Positions 1-9,470 are shown, counted from the first letter of the stretch. The stretch is DNA of 32,533 nucleotides from Merismopedia glauca CCAP 1448/3 (GCF_003003775.1 NZ_PVWJ01000057.1:1-32533); one strand, 5' to 3'. Notes: a model not told the origin generated them from the letters alone. Numbers and translations are program-made.

Positions 1-19
1 AGATGTGTATAAGAGACAG
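1..19. other. Nextera/Tn5 mosaic-end adapter remnant
   Basis: The first 19 bases read AGATGTGTATAAGAGACAG, which is the Tn5 mosaic end used in Nextera sequencing libraries. The uracil-DNA glycosylase reading frame makes sense up to base 21 and becomes adapter sequence after that. This is a library artefact left at the contig end, not genomic DNA. Confidence 0.95.
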
Positions 20-680
20 CCCTTACAGCTTGAATATCTTGCCACATGAGCCATTTAGGGCTACCTTTCTCTCTAGATGGATTGCGGAGGAGGTAAGCTG
101 GGTGGAAAATTGGCATACACAATCTACCTTGCCATTCGATCCAAGTACCTCTGATTTTGGTAATCGGGGTTTTATCTCCTAATAAGCCCTTGACGGCGGT
201 GCTTCCAGTTAGGAGAATGATTTTGGGATCTACCAGGCGAATTTGTTCCAATAAGTAGGGAACGCAAGCTTCCATTTCCTTAGCCGTTGGGACGCGATTT
301 TCTGGGGGACGACACTTGACGATATTACAGATATAAACATTTTTTTCACTATCAAATCCCACTGATTGTAAGATTTTTTCCAGTAATTGTCCCGATTTAC
401 CAACAAATGGTAATCCTTTCTCATCCTCATTTTGTCCTGGTCCTTCTCCAACTATCATGAGAGAACTTTGGGGATTTCCCCGCGCGATGACTGCATTGAG
501 GCGAGTATCCCCTAGTTGACAGCGATGACAAACTTGACAATGCTGAGTTAATTGTTCCAGATTGGTATAAGTGCCTGGAGAAATGGGGATTTTGCGATCG
601 CTCGGAATTAAATCAAAATTAGTCGGGGCATTTCCAGATGCACTAGAGGTATCAAACAGGCTGAGTTGTTCGTCTGACAT
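20..680 (-). CDS. Uracil-DNA glycosylase, family 4 (Fe-S type), 3' end cut by contig edge
   Basis: Removes uracil from DNA as the first step of base-excision repair. The frame runs from ATG at 680 (MSDEQLSLFD) without a stop to the contig end, about 220 codons. Visible features are a cysteine-rich HCQVCHRC stretch near residue 50 and a further cysteine in NIVKCRPPENR, as expected for the 4Fe-4S cluster of this family. The active-site motif GEGPGQNED and a C-terminal HPAYLL motif are also present. Both catalytic motifs are retained, so only a few C-terminal residues are probably missing. The true sequence stops at base 20 where the adapter begins. A HIP1 site lies inside the gene near 595. Family assignment is firm from the motifs; the exact C-terminus is unknown. 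Confidence 0.93.
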
Positions 681-815
681 TAGTTAAGCTTAATTCAATT
701 ACAAGCTGCTGTGCAAATCAAAAATTGTATATTTACTCTTCCTTCTTCCTATCCCTCACCGTCTAAAAAAAGCGGATAATTGATTAACAAATATCAGGGG
801 TTTTTCAAAAGGTTC

Positions 816-874
816 CACTTCTGACTTCTGTACGGGCGCAACGCGTTGCGCCCCTACTTCTGACTTCTGACTTC
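816..874. repeat. 20-bp perfect palindrome flanked by heptamer repeats
   Basis: Bases 834-853 are the perfect palindrome GGGCGCAACGCGTTGCGCCC. GTA (830-832) and TAC (855-857) can extend the stem past one mismatch. Copies of the heptamer CTTCTGA lie on both sides (816-829 and 856-874). A near-identical palindrome lies inside cobB at 8730-8751. This looks like a dispersed cyanobacterial palindromic repeat that landed in or grew next to a heptamer array. Confidence 0.85.
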
Positions 875-898
875 ATTTAACTGGGTGCCCATAACTGC

Positions 899-903
899 GG
901 AGG
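899..903 (+). promoter_or_regulatory. Strong Shine-Dalgarno GGAGG that sets the start of the next gene
   Basis: GGAGG lies five bases before the ATG at 909. The alternative in-frame GTG at 885 has no such site, so 909 is preferred as the start. Confidence 0.75.
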
Positions 904-908
904 CAGCT

Positions 909-1589
909 ATGTCACATTGTCCTCGATTTCGCGATCGCACTCAAGCTGGCGAACAATTAGCCGATGCCATCGCCAGAGAAATAGAGAAATTAGATCCGGC
1001 GATCGCTACTCTGCCCAAAATCGTCTATGGTTTGCCTAGAGGTGGAATTCCAGTTGCCCTTCCCATCGCTCGGCAATTAAGCTGTCCTTTAGAAATTATA
1101 GTCGCTAAAAAAATCACTTTACCTGGAAATACCGAATTAGCGATTGGGGCTGTGACGGCTGATGGAGAATTATTATGGTCTAGTGCTAGACTTTCACAGT
1201 CGCTAGAAGTTTTAGAAATTGCTCAACAACAAGCTCTAGCCGCAGCTAAAGCTCAAGAAGCTCAATTATTACCCTATTGCCCCCAAACATCGCCGCAAGG
1301 AGCGATCGCTATTCTCGTTGATGATGGAATTGCTACTGGATTAACTATGGCAGTGGCAGTTAAAGCGATTAAATCAAAAAATCCCGCTCAGGTATGGATT
1401 AGCGCTCCTGTAGCTCCTGCTGAGCTAATTTACTGGCTAACTCAATGGGCAGACAAAGTGATAATTCTGGCTACTCCAAATCCTTTCTTAAGCGTTAGTC
1501 GCTTTTATCAAGCATTTCCCCAAGTAGAGACTAACTTAGTTATCAATTTTTTAGAACAGCACAATAGCGGATTAGGGATTAGGGATTAG
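909..1589 (+). CDS. Phosphoribosyltransferase-fold protein
   Basis: 226 aa from ATG 909, chosen because GGAGG precedes it by five bases; an upstream in-frame GTG at 885 is the alternative. The fold is type I phosphoribosyltransferase. The PRPP-binding loop VDDGIATG lies near residues 136-145, and the N-terminal part carries GLPRGGIPVA followed by a VAKKITLPGNTELAIGA stretch. These are typical of stand-alone predicted phosphoribosyltransferases of unknown substrate (COG1926 type) rather than a named purine or pyrimidine salvage enzyme. The last residues (GLGIRD) and the stop are encoded by a GGATTAG heptamer array, so the original C-terminus may have been different. It converges on ahcY with only 51 bases between the stops. 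Substrate unknown. Confidence 0.85.
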   Translation: MSHCPRFRDRTQAGEQLADAIAREIEKLDPAIATLPKIVYGLPRGGIPVALPIARQLSCPLEIIVAKKITLPGNTELAIGAVTADGELLWSSARLSQSLEVLEIAQQQALAAAKAQEAQLLPYCPQTSPQGAIAILVDDGIATGLTMAVAVKAIKSKNPAQVWISAPVAPAELIYWLTQWADKVIILATPNPFLSVSRFYQAFPQVETNLVINFLEQHNSGLGIRD

Positions 1590-1603
1590 GGATTAGGGAT
1601 TAG
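1569..1603. repeat. Heptanucleotide tandem repeat (GGATTAG)x5
   Basis: Five exact head-to-tail copies of GGATTAG. The stop codon of the phosphoribosyltransferase gene (TAG, 1587-1589) is the end of the third unit. This is an STRR-type repeat. Confidence 0.95.
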
Positions 1604-1611
1604 GAAAATTG

Positions 1612-1639
1612 CCCAGTCCCCAGTCCCCAGTCCCCAGTC
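1612..1639. repeat. Heptanucleotide tandem repeat (CCCAGTC)x4
   Basis: Four exact copies of CCCAGTC, ending one base before the reversed stop codon of ahcY (1641-1643). With the preceding GGATTAG array it fills nearly all of the spacer between two convergent genes. Confidence 0.95.
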
Positions 1640-1640
1640 C

Positions 1641-2921
<1,281 letters not shown>

Positions 2922-3091
2922 CTAGGAATCTCTACTTAAATTGTTTAGATCTAATCTTCACTAGGGTAACTGATGTACCATCTAAGGCGCTATACCGATA
3001 GTACCTTTTGATAGGTTGTTAGATTTAAGAGCGATCGCCCTAATCATAAGCTAAAACGCATCTAGTCTTGAGATTTAAATTGATTCAAGCT

Positions 3092-3113
3092 CTTGTGGGG
3101 TAGGCATCCTGCC
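3092..3113 (-). repeat. Dispersed 22-nt repeat, copy 1
   Basis: Read on the minus strand this matches 19 of 22 bases of 21055-21076 on the plus strand. The GGCA/TGCC core can form a small hairpin. Confidence 0.6.
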
Positions 3114-3209
3114 AATGGAATTAAGTATAATTTTCCCAATACTGAAGAGGGACGAGAACAGACAAAAAACGCGATTAAGCTCAAGATTGAAGGTAATTTG
3201 TAGTGGTAG

Positions 3210-3234
3210 GTTGGGTTACCAAAGGAAACCCAAC
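3210..3234 (-). repeat. Hairpin GTTGGGTT/AACCCAAC downstream of crtH
   Basis: Eight-base perfect stem (3210-3217 with 3227-3234), 15 bases past the crtH stop. No T-run follows on the minus strand, so termination is only a possibility. The TTGGGTT/AACCCAA arms match the repeat broken by the insertion sequence near 23965 and 25213. Confidence 0.6.
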
Positions 3235-3248
3235 ACCCAGCCTTGCTC

Positions 3249-4787
3249 TTACAGTCCCAAATCTACAGCCACCCGATGGGCGCAAGCAAACCCTGAAAAA
3301 GCCACAGCATTTAACCCCTGTCCTGGAAAAGTACTATCACCCACACAGTATAATCCTGGAATTGCCGTGCGGTTGAAAGGCATTCCCAACAACCCCAATA
3401 GCTTCCGTCGGGGAATGGGGCCATAACTGCCGTCATCTCGCCCTAAAAATCGGCGATGAGTTCGTGGAGTGCCGATTTCCATATAGTCTAAGCCTGCATC
3501 TAAGCCAGGAAAGATTTTTTCTAAACGTTCGATTATCTTGCCAGCTTTGGCTTCTTTTTGCTCTTCGTAATCTTTTGGAGATAAATTCTCCCAGTCTTTC
3601 ATCCAAGAGGGAGTAAAGCTATGGATGATGTGATATCCTTCGGGCGCTAAACTTGGATCTAGTAAAGTAGGAATCGAAACAAAAATTGTACCCTCTCCAT
3701 CTTCCATTTTCTGCCAATCTTCTAGCAAAATGTGATGGCACTCAGTTCCAGGGGGTAAAACGTTGGCTTCTACTCCCAAATGTAAGCTCAAGAAACTCGG
3801 AGATTTTTGATATCTTTGCTGCCATTTTCGTTCAGATGGAGGCATTTGGTCGGCTGGGAGTAGTTTTTCAAAGGTATCCCAACGAGTAGCATTAGAAACA
3901 ATCCGTTTGGCTCGATAAACTTGACCTCCAACTAGTTTTACCCCAACAGCCCGTCCATTTTCAGTTAGTATCTCTGTAACTCTAGCTTGGTATTTAATTT
4001 GACCTCCAGCTTTTTCTAATCCGTCTACCAACTTTTGGGCAATTTGACCAACTCCTCCTCGCGGATAGTTAATTCCTCCATAGTGTCTATCAGAAAATAC
4101 CATTCCCGCATTTATCATGGGAGTCAGATCTGCTGGAACGACTGACCAGCAATAGCATTCAATATCAATAAATTTAAGCAGTAACGGGTCTTTAATATAC
4201 TTACGGGCTAAATCGCCAGCATTTTGCGGTAGATATTTGGCTAATCCCAAGCAAGCTAAGGGATTTTGGAAAAATACTCTGGCGAGATATTTGGGTTCTT
4301 CTAAAGAGAGTAATTCAATCGAGTTTAGGCAATTGAATACCTTCCAGCATTCATCGTAAAACTTACGTATCCCTTCACGTTCGTGAGGAAATTTCTGAGT
4401 TAGTTCTTGCAAAAACTTCTCATAATTGCGATGAACTTTCACCTCAAAATCTTCTGGCAGATGGTAGTCAATTTGGACTGGATCGGAAATTGTGTCTAGA
4501 CTGACGTTAACTGCTTTTAAGGCACGAGTTAGTAGATTGGTGGTTCCTTGAGTCCCAAAACCAAAAATCATGGACGCACCAACGTCAAATCGATACCCTT
4601 CTCGTTCAAAATATCCAGCACTACCTCCAGGAATGAGGTAGCTTTCTAGGACTAAAACATTTGCCCCTTTTGCGGCTAGTTGAGTCGCTGTGACTAACCC
4701 ACCAATTCCAGAACCAATAACTATTGCATCATACTCAGGGGTATTAGATAAAACGTGGGATGGAGAAATGCTGGAGGTAGCAGGCAT
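3249..4787 (-). CDS. crtH: Carotenoid cis-trans isomerase (CrtISO)
   Basis: 512 aa. FAD-dependent isomerase that converts poly-cis lycopene (prolycopene) to all-trans-lycopene in cyanobacterial carotenoid synthesis. The N-terminal dinucleotide-binding motif is [20 protein letters not shown] near residues 22-41, followed by the phytoene-desaturase-family [20 protein letters not shown] segment. The C-terminal FAD motif [20 protein letters not shown] is near residues 480-499. Length and motifs fit CrtISO better than phytoene desaturase CrtI. The start at ATG 4787 gives MPATSS ahead of the FAD domain. It stands alone with its own spacers on both sides. Confident on family and role. Confidence 0.93.
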   Translation of the reverse strand: MPATSSISPSHVLSNTPEYDAIVIGSGIGGLVTATQLAAKGANVLVLESYLIPGGSAGYFEREGYRFDVGASMIFGFGTQGTTNLLTRALKAVNVSLDTISDPVQIDYHLPEDFEVKVHRNYEKFLQELTQKFPHEREGIRKFYDECWKVFNCLNSIELLSLEEPKYLARVFFQNPLACLGLAKYLPQNAGDLARKYIKDPLLLKFIDIECYCWSVVPADLTPMINAGMVFSDRHYGGINYPRGGVGQIAQKLVDGLEKAGGQIKYQARVTEILTENGRAVGVKLVGGQVYRAKRIVSNATRWDTFEKLLPADQMPPSERKWQQRYQKSPSFLSLHLGVEANVLPPGTECHHILLEDWQKMEDGEGTIFVSIPTLLDPSLAPEGYHIIHSFTPSWMKDWENLSPKDYEEQKEAKAGKIIERLEKIFPGLDAGLDYMEIGTPRTHRRFLGRDDGSYGPIPRRKLLGLLGMPFNRTAIPGLYCVGDSTFPGQGLNAVAFSGFACAHRVAVDLGL

Positions 4788-4988
4788 GGAGTTGAAGATC
4801 TTGATGTGACAGACTAACTGGATCTAGCATACTCAACCTTTTGCCTTCCATAAGCGATCGCCCTCCAAAATTGGAGATTAGGGATGGTAGCGATATAGGA
4901 TAAATAGGGGAGAAAAACCGCGAAAATTGATGATTTAGATCTATTTTTGACTTCTTGAATTTTATCAGGTGTTTACTGTTTCTATCTC

Positions 4989-5023
4989 AAAAAAAAAAGC
5001 GGGGACAAGCCTGAACCTATCCC
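4989..5023 (-). terminator. Rho-independent terminator of the predicted small RNA
   Basis: On the minus strand an eight-pair stem GGGATAGG/CTTGTCCC (5023-5016 with 5009-5002, two G-U pairs) closes a six-base loop. After CGC it is followed by ten Ts (4998-4989). The G-U pairs would be mismatches on the plus strand, so the terminator acts in the minus direction. Confidence 0.85.
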
Positions 5024-5058
5024 ACCTGCCGTTCCTTAAATTAGAGAGGAGAACACTT
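4989..5058 (-). ncRNA. Predicted ~70-nt small RNA with CU-rich loop
   Basis: A short transcription unit with no reading frame. A consensus-like promoter (5065-5093) predicts a 5' end near 5058, and transcription would stop in the T-run at 4989. The first stem-loop pairs GTTC (5054-5051) with GAAC and exposes the CU-rich loop TCCTCTCTAATTTAAG. The terminator hairpin follows. A loop rich in CUCCUC-like bases could pair with Shine-Dalgarno sequences, as several trans-acting bacterial sRNAs do. It lies 164 bases past the stop of the DUF4079 gene. NsiR4 and IsaR1 are known cyanobacterial sRNAs of about this size; I cannot assign it to either without alignment. It could instead be the processed 3' end of the DUF4079 mRNA. 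Confidence 0.6.
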
Positions 5059-5064
5059 GAATTA

Positions 5065-5093
5065 AAGATACCCTTATTGCAATGTAATGTCAA
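5065..5093 (-). promoter_or_regulatory. Sigma-70 type promoter of the predicted sRNA
   Basis: On the minus strand a perfect -35 TTGACA (5093-5088), a 17-base spacer and -10 TATCTT (5070-5065). Upstream lies an AT-rich imperfect palindrome with GAAA/TTTC arms (about 5102-5113) that weakly resembles a Fur box. Confidence 0.65.
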
Positions 5094-5222
5094 TACTAAT
5101 AGAAATTATTTTCAATAAAGTTGAAAGTTAGTCTTGACCATCAGCAGAAAAATGCTGCTAGCTATTAATCCTCAAGCCAGCAGCAGATAAGTTGTTCCTC
5201 CGAAGCACTGTCTAGGCTGACT

Positions 5223-5693
5223 TTACATTTTGCTAATAATTCTCTGGAGAATTTCAACTCCACTAAGAGCTTGCCAGCCAAATAATCCTAAAAGAATGAC
5301 ATTTAAAGTAATGTGGGTATAGCGTGCCCAATCTACTCCCTTCTGCATATAGGGAGAAAGGGCGGCTGAGGTAGCAATGAGTCCTGTCATTCCCAAACCT
5401 ACCAACAGGTGAGGTCCGAAAAACAGTTTTTGGTTATTAATGTAAGTCACACCCATGGCTACGAGCGTACCAATTACCATCAAAGCAAGAAGAATAGAAC
5501 CCATTTGGTGGTGTCGAACGTTAAATTTACCCTTAACCAGTTCTTTTTTAGCTTCTCCTTGGGCATTTCTAGTCCGCCGGATTTGAATGCCCAAATACAT
5601 AGCGTAGATGGAAATTGCTAGCAAAATCCACATTAAAATTGGATGAATAAAATTGAGCCAGGGTTTAATTTCTGTGGGAATCGCCAAACTCAT
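5223..5693 (-). CDS. DUF4079 family membrane protein
   Basis: 156 aa from ATG 5693; an in-frame TTG at 5702 would add three residues. Four hydrophobic segments are visible: about residues 17-35, 66-85, 92-110 and 127-147. They are separated by a basic loop (RRTRNAQGEAKKELVKGKFNVRHHQ) and carry several histidines (FIHPILMW, RHHQMGS, HITLN) that could bind haem or face each other in the membrane. The pattern matches the DUF4079 family, widespread in cyanobacteria and of unknown function. It is transcribed divergently from the ankyrin gene across a 65-base spacer. A small RNA gene lies just downstream on the same strand. Confidence 0.8.
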   Translation of the reverse strand: MSLAIPTEIKPWLNFIHPILMWILLAISIYAMYLGIQIRRTRNAQGEAKKELVKGKFNVRHHQMGSILLALMVIGTLVAMGVTYINNQKLFFGPHLLVGLGMTGLIATSAALSPYMQKGVDWARYTHITLNVILLGLFGWQALSGVEILQRIISKM

Positions 5694-5758
5694 AAGCTGC
5701 AAATCCGTGTCTTTCTACCTATTTAATAAAACTTAGCATAATGCAATAAAAAGATAAC

Positions 5759-7027
5759 ATGAATTTAAGAATTGATTTAGAAATTATTCAAGCTAGCCGC
5801 CAGGGAGATCTGAAGAGAGTCAAAAATCTTCTAGATCGAGGAGTAGCAGTAGATGCTCAAGATGCTGAGGGAACAACGGCTTTAATGTTTGCCGCCCAAA
5901 ATGGTTATACCGAAATTATCAAAATTTTGGTAGATGCGGGTGCGGATCTAAATCTAGCCAGGAAAAAATTTGGGGTGACTCCACTAATGCTAGCCGCGTC
6001 AAGCGATCGCCTTGATGCAGTTCAAACTTTAATCGCTAGTGGTGCAGCAATTAATGCTCAAAACGAAGATGGTAGTACAGCGCTGGCGATCGCAGCTTTT
6101 AAAGGAAATCGACAGATTGTGTCAATTTTACTAGATGCTGGGGCAAATCCTAATATTCAAGATCGAGATGGAGATATAGCTTTAAATTTGGCTCTCAGCA
6201 ACAGCGATGCTCAGATAGTTAAATCTTTGCTATCATCTGGGGCAAATCCCAACCTGAAAAATCCAGAAGGCGATACCCCCTTAATGCTAGCCGCAGAGGG
6301 AAAAAATCTGGATATGGTGCGAGATTTGGTAGCTGCTGGTGCCGATCTTAACACCCAAAATCCCGATGGTTGGACAGCTTTGATGATGGCTGCGGCTGGA
6401 GGAGAATTAGAAGTAGTCAAGTGTCTGATTACTCCCCAAAGTGAAATTGACAGGACAAATCAAGAAGGGGAAACGGCATTACATCTAGCAGTAGTTGAAG
6501 GTTATCCCCAAATAGTCAATTTTTTGCTAAGATCGGGTGCTAATTGCCAAATTAGAAATAAATTGGGCGATACACCTTTAGCGATCGCTGTTCTCCAGGG
6601 TGAAACAGAAATAGTGGCGATGTTGTTAGCTCAAGGTGCAGAAGTTAATGTACCCAATAGTGGAGAAACCCCTATATCTATCGCTGCTTCCCGCAGACAA
6701 GCTAATATAGTCCAACTTTTACTGGAATACGGTGCTAACCCCGATACAGTGGTTAAAGGAGGAAAAACTTTATTAATGCAAGCGAGCGATCGCAATGATT
6801 TACCAACTATCAGATCGCTGCTGCAAAAAGGAGCCAAAGTTAACCTCCAAGACGCTTCTGGGGCGACAGCCTTAATGTGGGCAGCCCATCGTGGTTATCT
6901 TGAACCAGTGCAGCTTTTACTAGCTGCTGGTGCCGATCCAACTATCAAAAATCTTGGCGGTTATACAGCTTCAGCCTTGGCAGAATTCAACAAATATCCT
7001 GCTGTTGTGGAACTACTAAATCATTAA
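5759..7027 (+). CDS. Ankyrin-repeat protein
   Basis: 422 aa made almost wholly of about 12-13 ankyrin repeats of 33 residues. Successive units begin with signatures such as EGTTALMFAAQNG, DGSTALAIAAFKG, EGDTPLMLAAEGK, DGWTALMMAAAGG and SGATALMWAAHRG. There is no signal peptide, membrane segment or catalytic domain, so the protein is probably a cytosolic protein-binding solenoid. Its partner cannot be read from the sequence. The ATG at 5759 lies in an AT-rich context without a clear Shine-Dalgarno. The regular repeats and intact frame argue that it is functional. The last unit (GGYTASALAEFNKYPAVVELL) has the degraded capping form seen at ankyrin C-termini. Confidence 0.93.
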   Translation: MNLRIDLEIIQASRQGDLKRVKNLLDRGVAVDAQDAEGTTALMFAAQNGYTEIIKILVDAGADLNLARKKFGVTPLMLAASSDRLDAVQTLIASGAAINAQNEDGSTALAIAAFKGNRQIVSILLDAGANPNIQDRDGDIALNLALSNSDAQIVKSLLSSGANPNLKNPEGDTPLMLAAEGKNLDMVRDLVAAGADLNTQNPDGWTALMMAAAGGELEVVKCLITPQSEIDRTNQEGETALHLAVVEGYPQIVNFLLRSGANCQIRNKLGDTPLAIAVLQGETEIVAMLLAQGAEVNVPNSGETPISIAASRRQANIVQLLLEYGANPDTVVKGGKTLLMQASDRNDLPTIRSLLQKGAKVNLQDASGATALMWAAHRGYLEPVQLLLAAGADPTIKNLGGYTASALAEFNKYPAVVELLNH

Positions 7028-7121
7028 AAAACTGTGTTAGACTCACTGGTAAAAACGGGGTATGGGCAAATACTTTGATTGGGCTTGATTGGTACAGCCT
7101 AAATCGTTGAATGAGGTTAAT

Positions 7122-8099
7122 ATGACAGAAATAAATTGCCCAGTTTGTGGTTTTAAAATGAGTCCGTGGCTGCACATTCCTGGAGATTGGCGTCGTCCTG
7201 GTAATGACGGTTCATATCAGTTACATTGGTGTAATAGTTGTCAGTTTGGACAGCTTTTGCCACGACCTAGTGCCGAAGAAATTCCCAGTTTTTATCAACT
7301 AGAAGATTATTACACTCATAACACAGGTAGTCTTTCTAGCAATTTAGAAGGTAAACAATCTTTCTTAGCTCGGGTGCTATTTCATTTAGCTTGGCGGCTA
7401 GATAGAGGTAAAGAGCTAGATCGTCAATGGTTGCAAAATAATTTCGCTAATCGAAGTATATCAGTATGTGAAATTGGCTGTGGGAACGGTTCTAAGTTAA
7501 AGGTAATTAAAGATTTTGGTTGTGATGTTATGGGGGTTGAGCCGGATCTTGCTGCTAGAGAAGTTGCTATTTCTGAAGGATTAAAAGTATTGCCTGGAAC
7601 AGCAGAAACATTACCCAAAGAGTTAGAAGCTATAAAATTTGACGCAATTTTCATGAACCATGTATTAGAACACGTAAGAGAACCGAAACTAGCTCTTAAA
7701 AATGCTATAAAACTGCTATCACCAGGTGGAAAAATTATTATTGAAACCCCTAACAACCTATCAATAGGCTTGCGAGATGCAGAGATTAATTGGCATTTTT
7801 TAGATGTTCCCAGACACTTAAACTTTTTTTCTAGTAATAGTTTAAAGTTGCTCTGTAAAACCGAAGGCTTAAAAGTTGAAAATTTAGAATTCAGGGGTTA
7901 TGCTAGACAGTTTAGTCAAGGTTGGATTGAGATAGAACAGCAAATTTTCCACCAGATGCAAAAAAAGGCTCAAGAGTCAAACTTACCTTCTAAAAATACC
8001 CTTTGGCAAGCCTGGAAGCTATTTTTACAGACAGCTTGGGCTGCACCTGATGCCAAGTATGATTCAGTCAGAGTCGTGACGACTGTAGATCGCCCCTAA
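7122..8099 (+). CDS. Class I SAM-dependent methyltransferase with N-terminal zinc ribbon
   Basis: 325 aa from ATG 7122, chosen because GAGG (7113-7116) sits five bases ahead; an upstream in-frame TTG at 7089 is less likely. Residues 6-40 hold two CxxC pairs (CPVC and CNSC), a zinc ribbon. The Rossmann methyltransferase domain follows with motif I VCEIGCGNGSKL near residues 114-125, the acidic strand GVEPD, and FMNHVLEHV plus LLSPGGKIIIETPN further on. This is the Methyltransf_23 layout often found in enzymes acting on sugars or cell-surface precursors, but no substrate can be named. The 3' end overlaps the convergent cobB gene by 32 bases. Confidence 0.85.
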   Translation: MTEINCPVCGFKMSPWLHIPGDWRRPGNDGSYQLHWCNSCQFGQLLPRPSAEEIPSFYQLEDYYTHNTGSLSSNLEGKQSFLARVLFHLAWRLDRGKELDRQWLQNNFANRSISVCEIGCGNGSKLKVIKDFGCDVMGVEPDLAAREVAISEGLKVLPGTAETLPKELEAIKFDAIFMNHVLEHVREPKLALKNAIKLLSPGGKIIIETPNNLSIGLRDAEINWHFLDVPRHLNFFSSNSLKLLCKTEGLKVENLEFRGYARQFSQGWIEIEQQIFHQMQKKAQESNLPSKNTLWQAWKLFLQTAWAAPDAKYDSVRVVTTVDRP

Positions 8100-9453
8100 A
8101 TTGGGTGCAATGTCGTAAGAATCGCTCTAGTAATTGAGGTTGTGCGCCAAAGTGGACATGAGTGTAAGAAGCATGAACTCGATCGCATTGCCATCCTTCC
8201 GATCTCAGCGAAATCTGGGAATTGTAGCCTTTAAGATTGAGTAAAGGGGTTGGGGATTCATTCGTTAACGTTGAGCGATGAAATTCGTGTCCCCAGAAGC
8301 GATCGCCTTTCTTGACTAATGGACTATCTTGGGTAGCTGTGGCTTGTCGATAGCCGAGTGTCAACCGTTTACCCATCATGGCTGTGGTTGGTAAAACTCC
8401 CACCATCGGATAACTTTTTCCGGCAAAATCCACTATTTCTTCGCACAAATACATCAATCCGCCGCATTCTGCATAAGTAGGTATTTCCGTTTTAATTGCA
8501 GCTTGTACTGCTTGACGCGCTGTCTGATTTTCTGTTAATTGGGCGGCAAAAACTTCGGGAAATCCGCCTCCAAAATATAATCCCTGCACTCCTTTGGGGA
8601 AACTAGAATCTTCTAATGGACTCCATTCAATTAATTCTGCCCCCATTTGCTCAAATAATTCCAGATTATCAGCATAATAGAAGTTGAACGCCGAATCGCG
8701 GGCGATCGCAATTCGGGGTGTTGCGCGTAGGGGCGCAATGCGTTGCGCCCCGTCCCCTATAGGTGATAGCTGTGGTAAAGTTGTTAATAATGGTAATAAT
8801 TTTGCCCAATCAAAGCAAGTTTCACCTAAATAGGCGAGGCGATCGATGATAGGTTTGAGGTTATTCAGTTCACCTGTGGGAATTAGCCCCAGGTGGCGAT
8901 CTGGGATGCTTATTTCATCTTGACGGCGTAAAACTCCGAAAATTGGTAGTTGGAGCGGTTCTAGAGCAGATTGGAGGAGTTCCAAATGGCGATCACTCCC
9001 CACTCGATTGAGGATAACTCCAGCAACGTTAATTCTGGGATCGAAGGTGCGATAACCGTGGGCGATCGCGGCGATGGATCTAGATAAACTGCTACAATTC
9101 AAAATCAGCAATACGGGCAGGTCTAGTAACCTAGCCATGTGGGCGGTGCTACCATAATCATCCGTACCACTAGCCCCATCAAATAGCCCCATTACGCCTT
9201 CGATTAGGGCATATTCGGCATTTTGAATGTTTCGGGCAAAACATTGCCGTACATAAGCTTCTGAAGTGAGTACCGGATCGAGATTGCGACAAGGCTTCCC
9301 AGTAACGTGGCTATGGAACATTGGATCGATGTAATCGGGACCAACCTTGAAAGATTGTACCTCCTGACTGCGCCGACGCAATGCTGCTAATAAGGCTAGT
9401 GTGACGGTGGTTTTTCCCGCACCACTACGTTCTCCGGCGATTACTACAGCCAT
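8068..9453 (-). CDS. cobB: Cobyrinate a,c-diamide synthase
   Basis: 461 aa. ATP- and glutamine-dependent amidation of the a and c side chains of cobyrinate in cobalamin synthesis (CobB/CbiA type). The ATP-binding loop GERSGAGKTT lies at residues 7-16. Other family marks are VGPDYIDPMFH, the EGVMGLFDG motif, and the class-I glutamine amidotransferase nucleophile Cys330 in AECGGLMYL. ATG at 9453 starts directly at the P-loop strand, as usual. Residues 233-244 (GDGAQRIAPLRA) are encoded by a palindromic DNA repeat inserted in frame between the two domains. The 3' end overlaps the convergent methyltransferase by 32 bases. Confidence 0.94.
   Translation of the reverse strand: MAVVIAGERSGAGKTTVTLALLAALRRRSQEVQSFKVGPDYIDPMFHSHVTGKPCRNLDPVLTSEAYVRQCFARNIQNAEYALIEGVMGLFDGASGTDDYGSTAHMARLLDLPVLLILNCSSLSRSIAAIAHGYRTFDPRINVAGVILNRVGSDRHLELLQSALEPLQLPIFGVLRRQDEISIPDRHLGLIPTGELNNLKPIIDRLAYLGETCFDWAKLLPLLTTLPQLSPIGDGAQRIAPLRATPRIAIARDSAFNFYYADNLELFEQMGAELIEWSPLEDSSFPKGVQGLYFGGGFPEVFAAQLTENQTARQAVQAAIKTEIPTYAECGGLMYLCEEIVDFAGKSYPMVGVLPTTAMMGKRLTLGYRQATATQDSPLVKKGDRFWGHEFHRSTLTNESPTPLLNLKGYNSQISLRSEGWQCDRVHASYTHVHFGAQPQLLERFLRHCTQFRGDLQSSRL
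8730..8751. repeat. Palindromic repeat inside cobB
   Basis: A 22-base near-perfect palindrome with core GGGCGCAATGCGTTGCGCCC. It differs from the intergenic copy at 834-853 by one base in its 20-base core. It keeps the cobB frame open and falls in the inter-domain linker. Confidence 0.85.
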
Positions 9454-9470
9454 AGCTTAAACAATAAGAA

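Larger units (their letters stand above)
4788..5222. other. 435-bp spacer holding a predicted small RNA gene
   Basis: The crtH-proximal 200 bases show a HIP1 site near 4855 but no gene. The other half holds a promoter, short transcript and terminator on the minus strand, listed separately. Bases 5120-5222, just past the stop of the DUF4079 gene, show several CAGCAG/CTGCTG-type short inverted repeats of unknown meaning. Confidence 0.7.

Noticed and set aside
1569-1639. CRISPR-like short repeats
   Set aside because: Units are seven bases with no spacers; they are heptamer tandem repeats, and no cas genes are present.
3115-3426. 103-aa plus-strand open frame
   Set aside because: Most of it is antisense to crtH, the start is in a repeat-rich spacer, and the composition is not protein-like.
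5084-5096. NtcA-like site upstream of the predicted sRNA
   Set aside because: On the minus strand it reads GTA-N7-TAC instead of N8, and it overlaps the -35 rather than sitting about 22 bases ahead of the -10.
7089-7121. Upstream TTG start of the methyltransferase
   Set aside because: ATG at 7122 has a GAGG five bases ahead and starts just before the zinc ribbon; the TTG has no ribosome-binding site.
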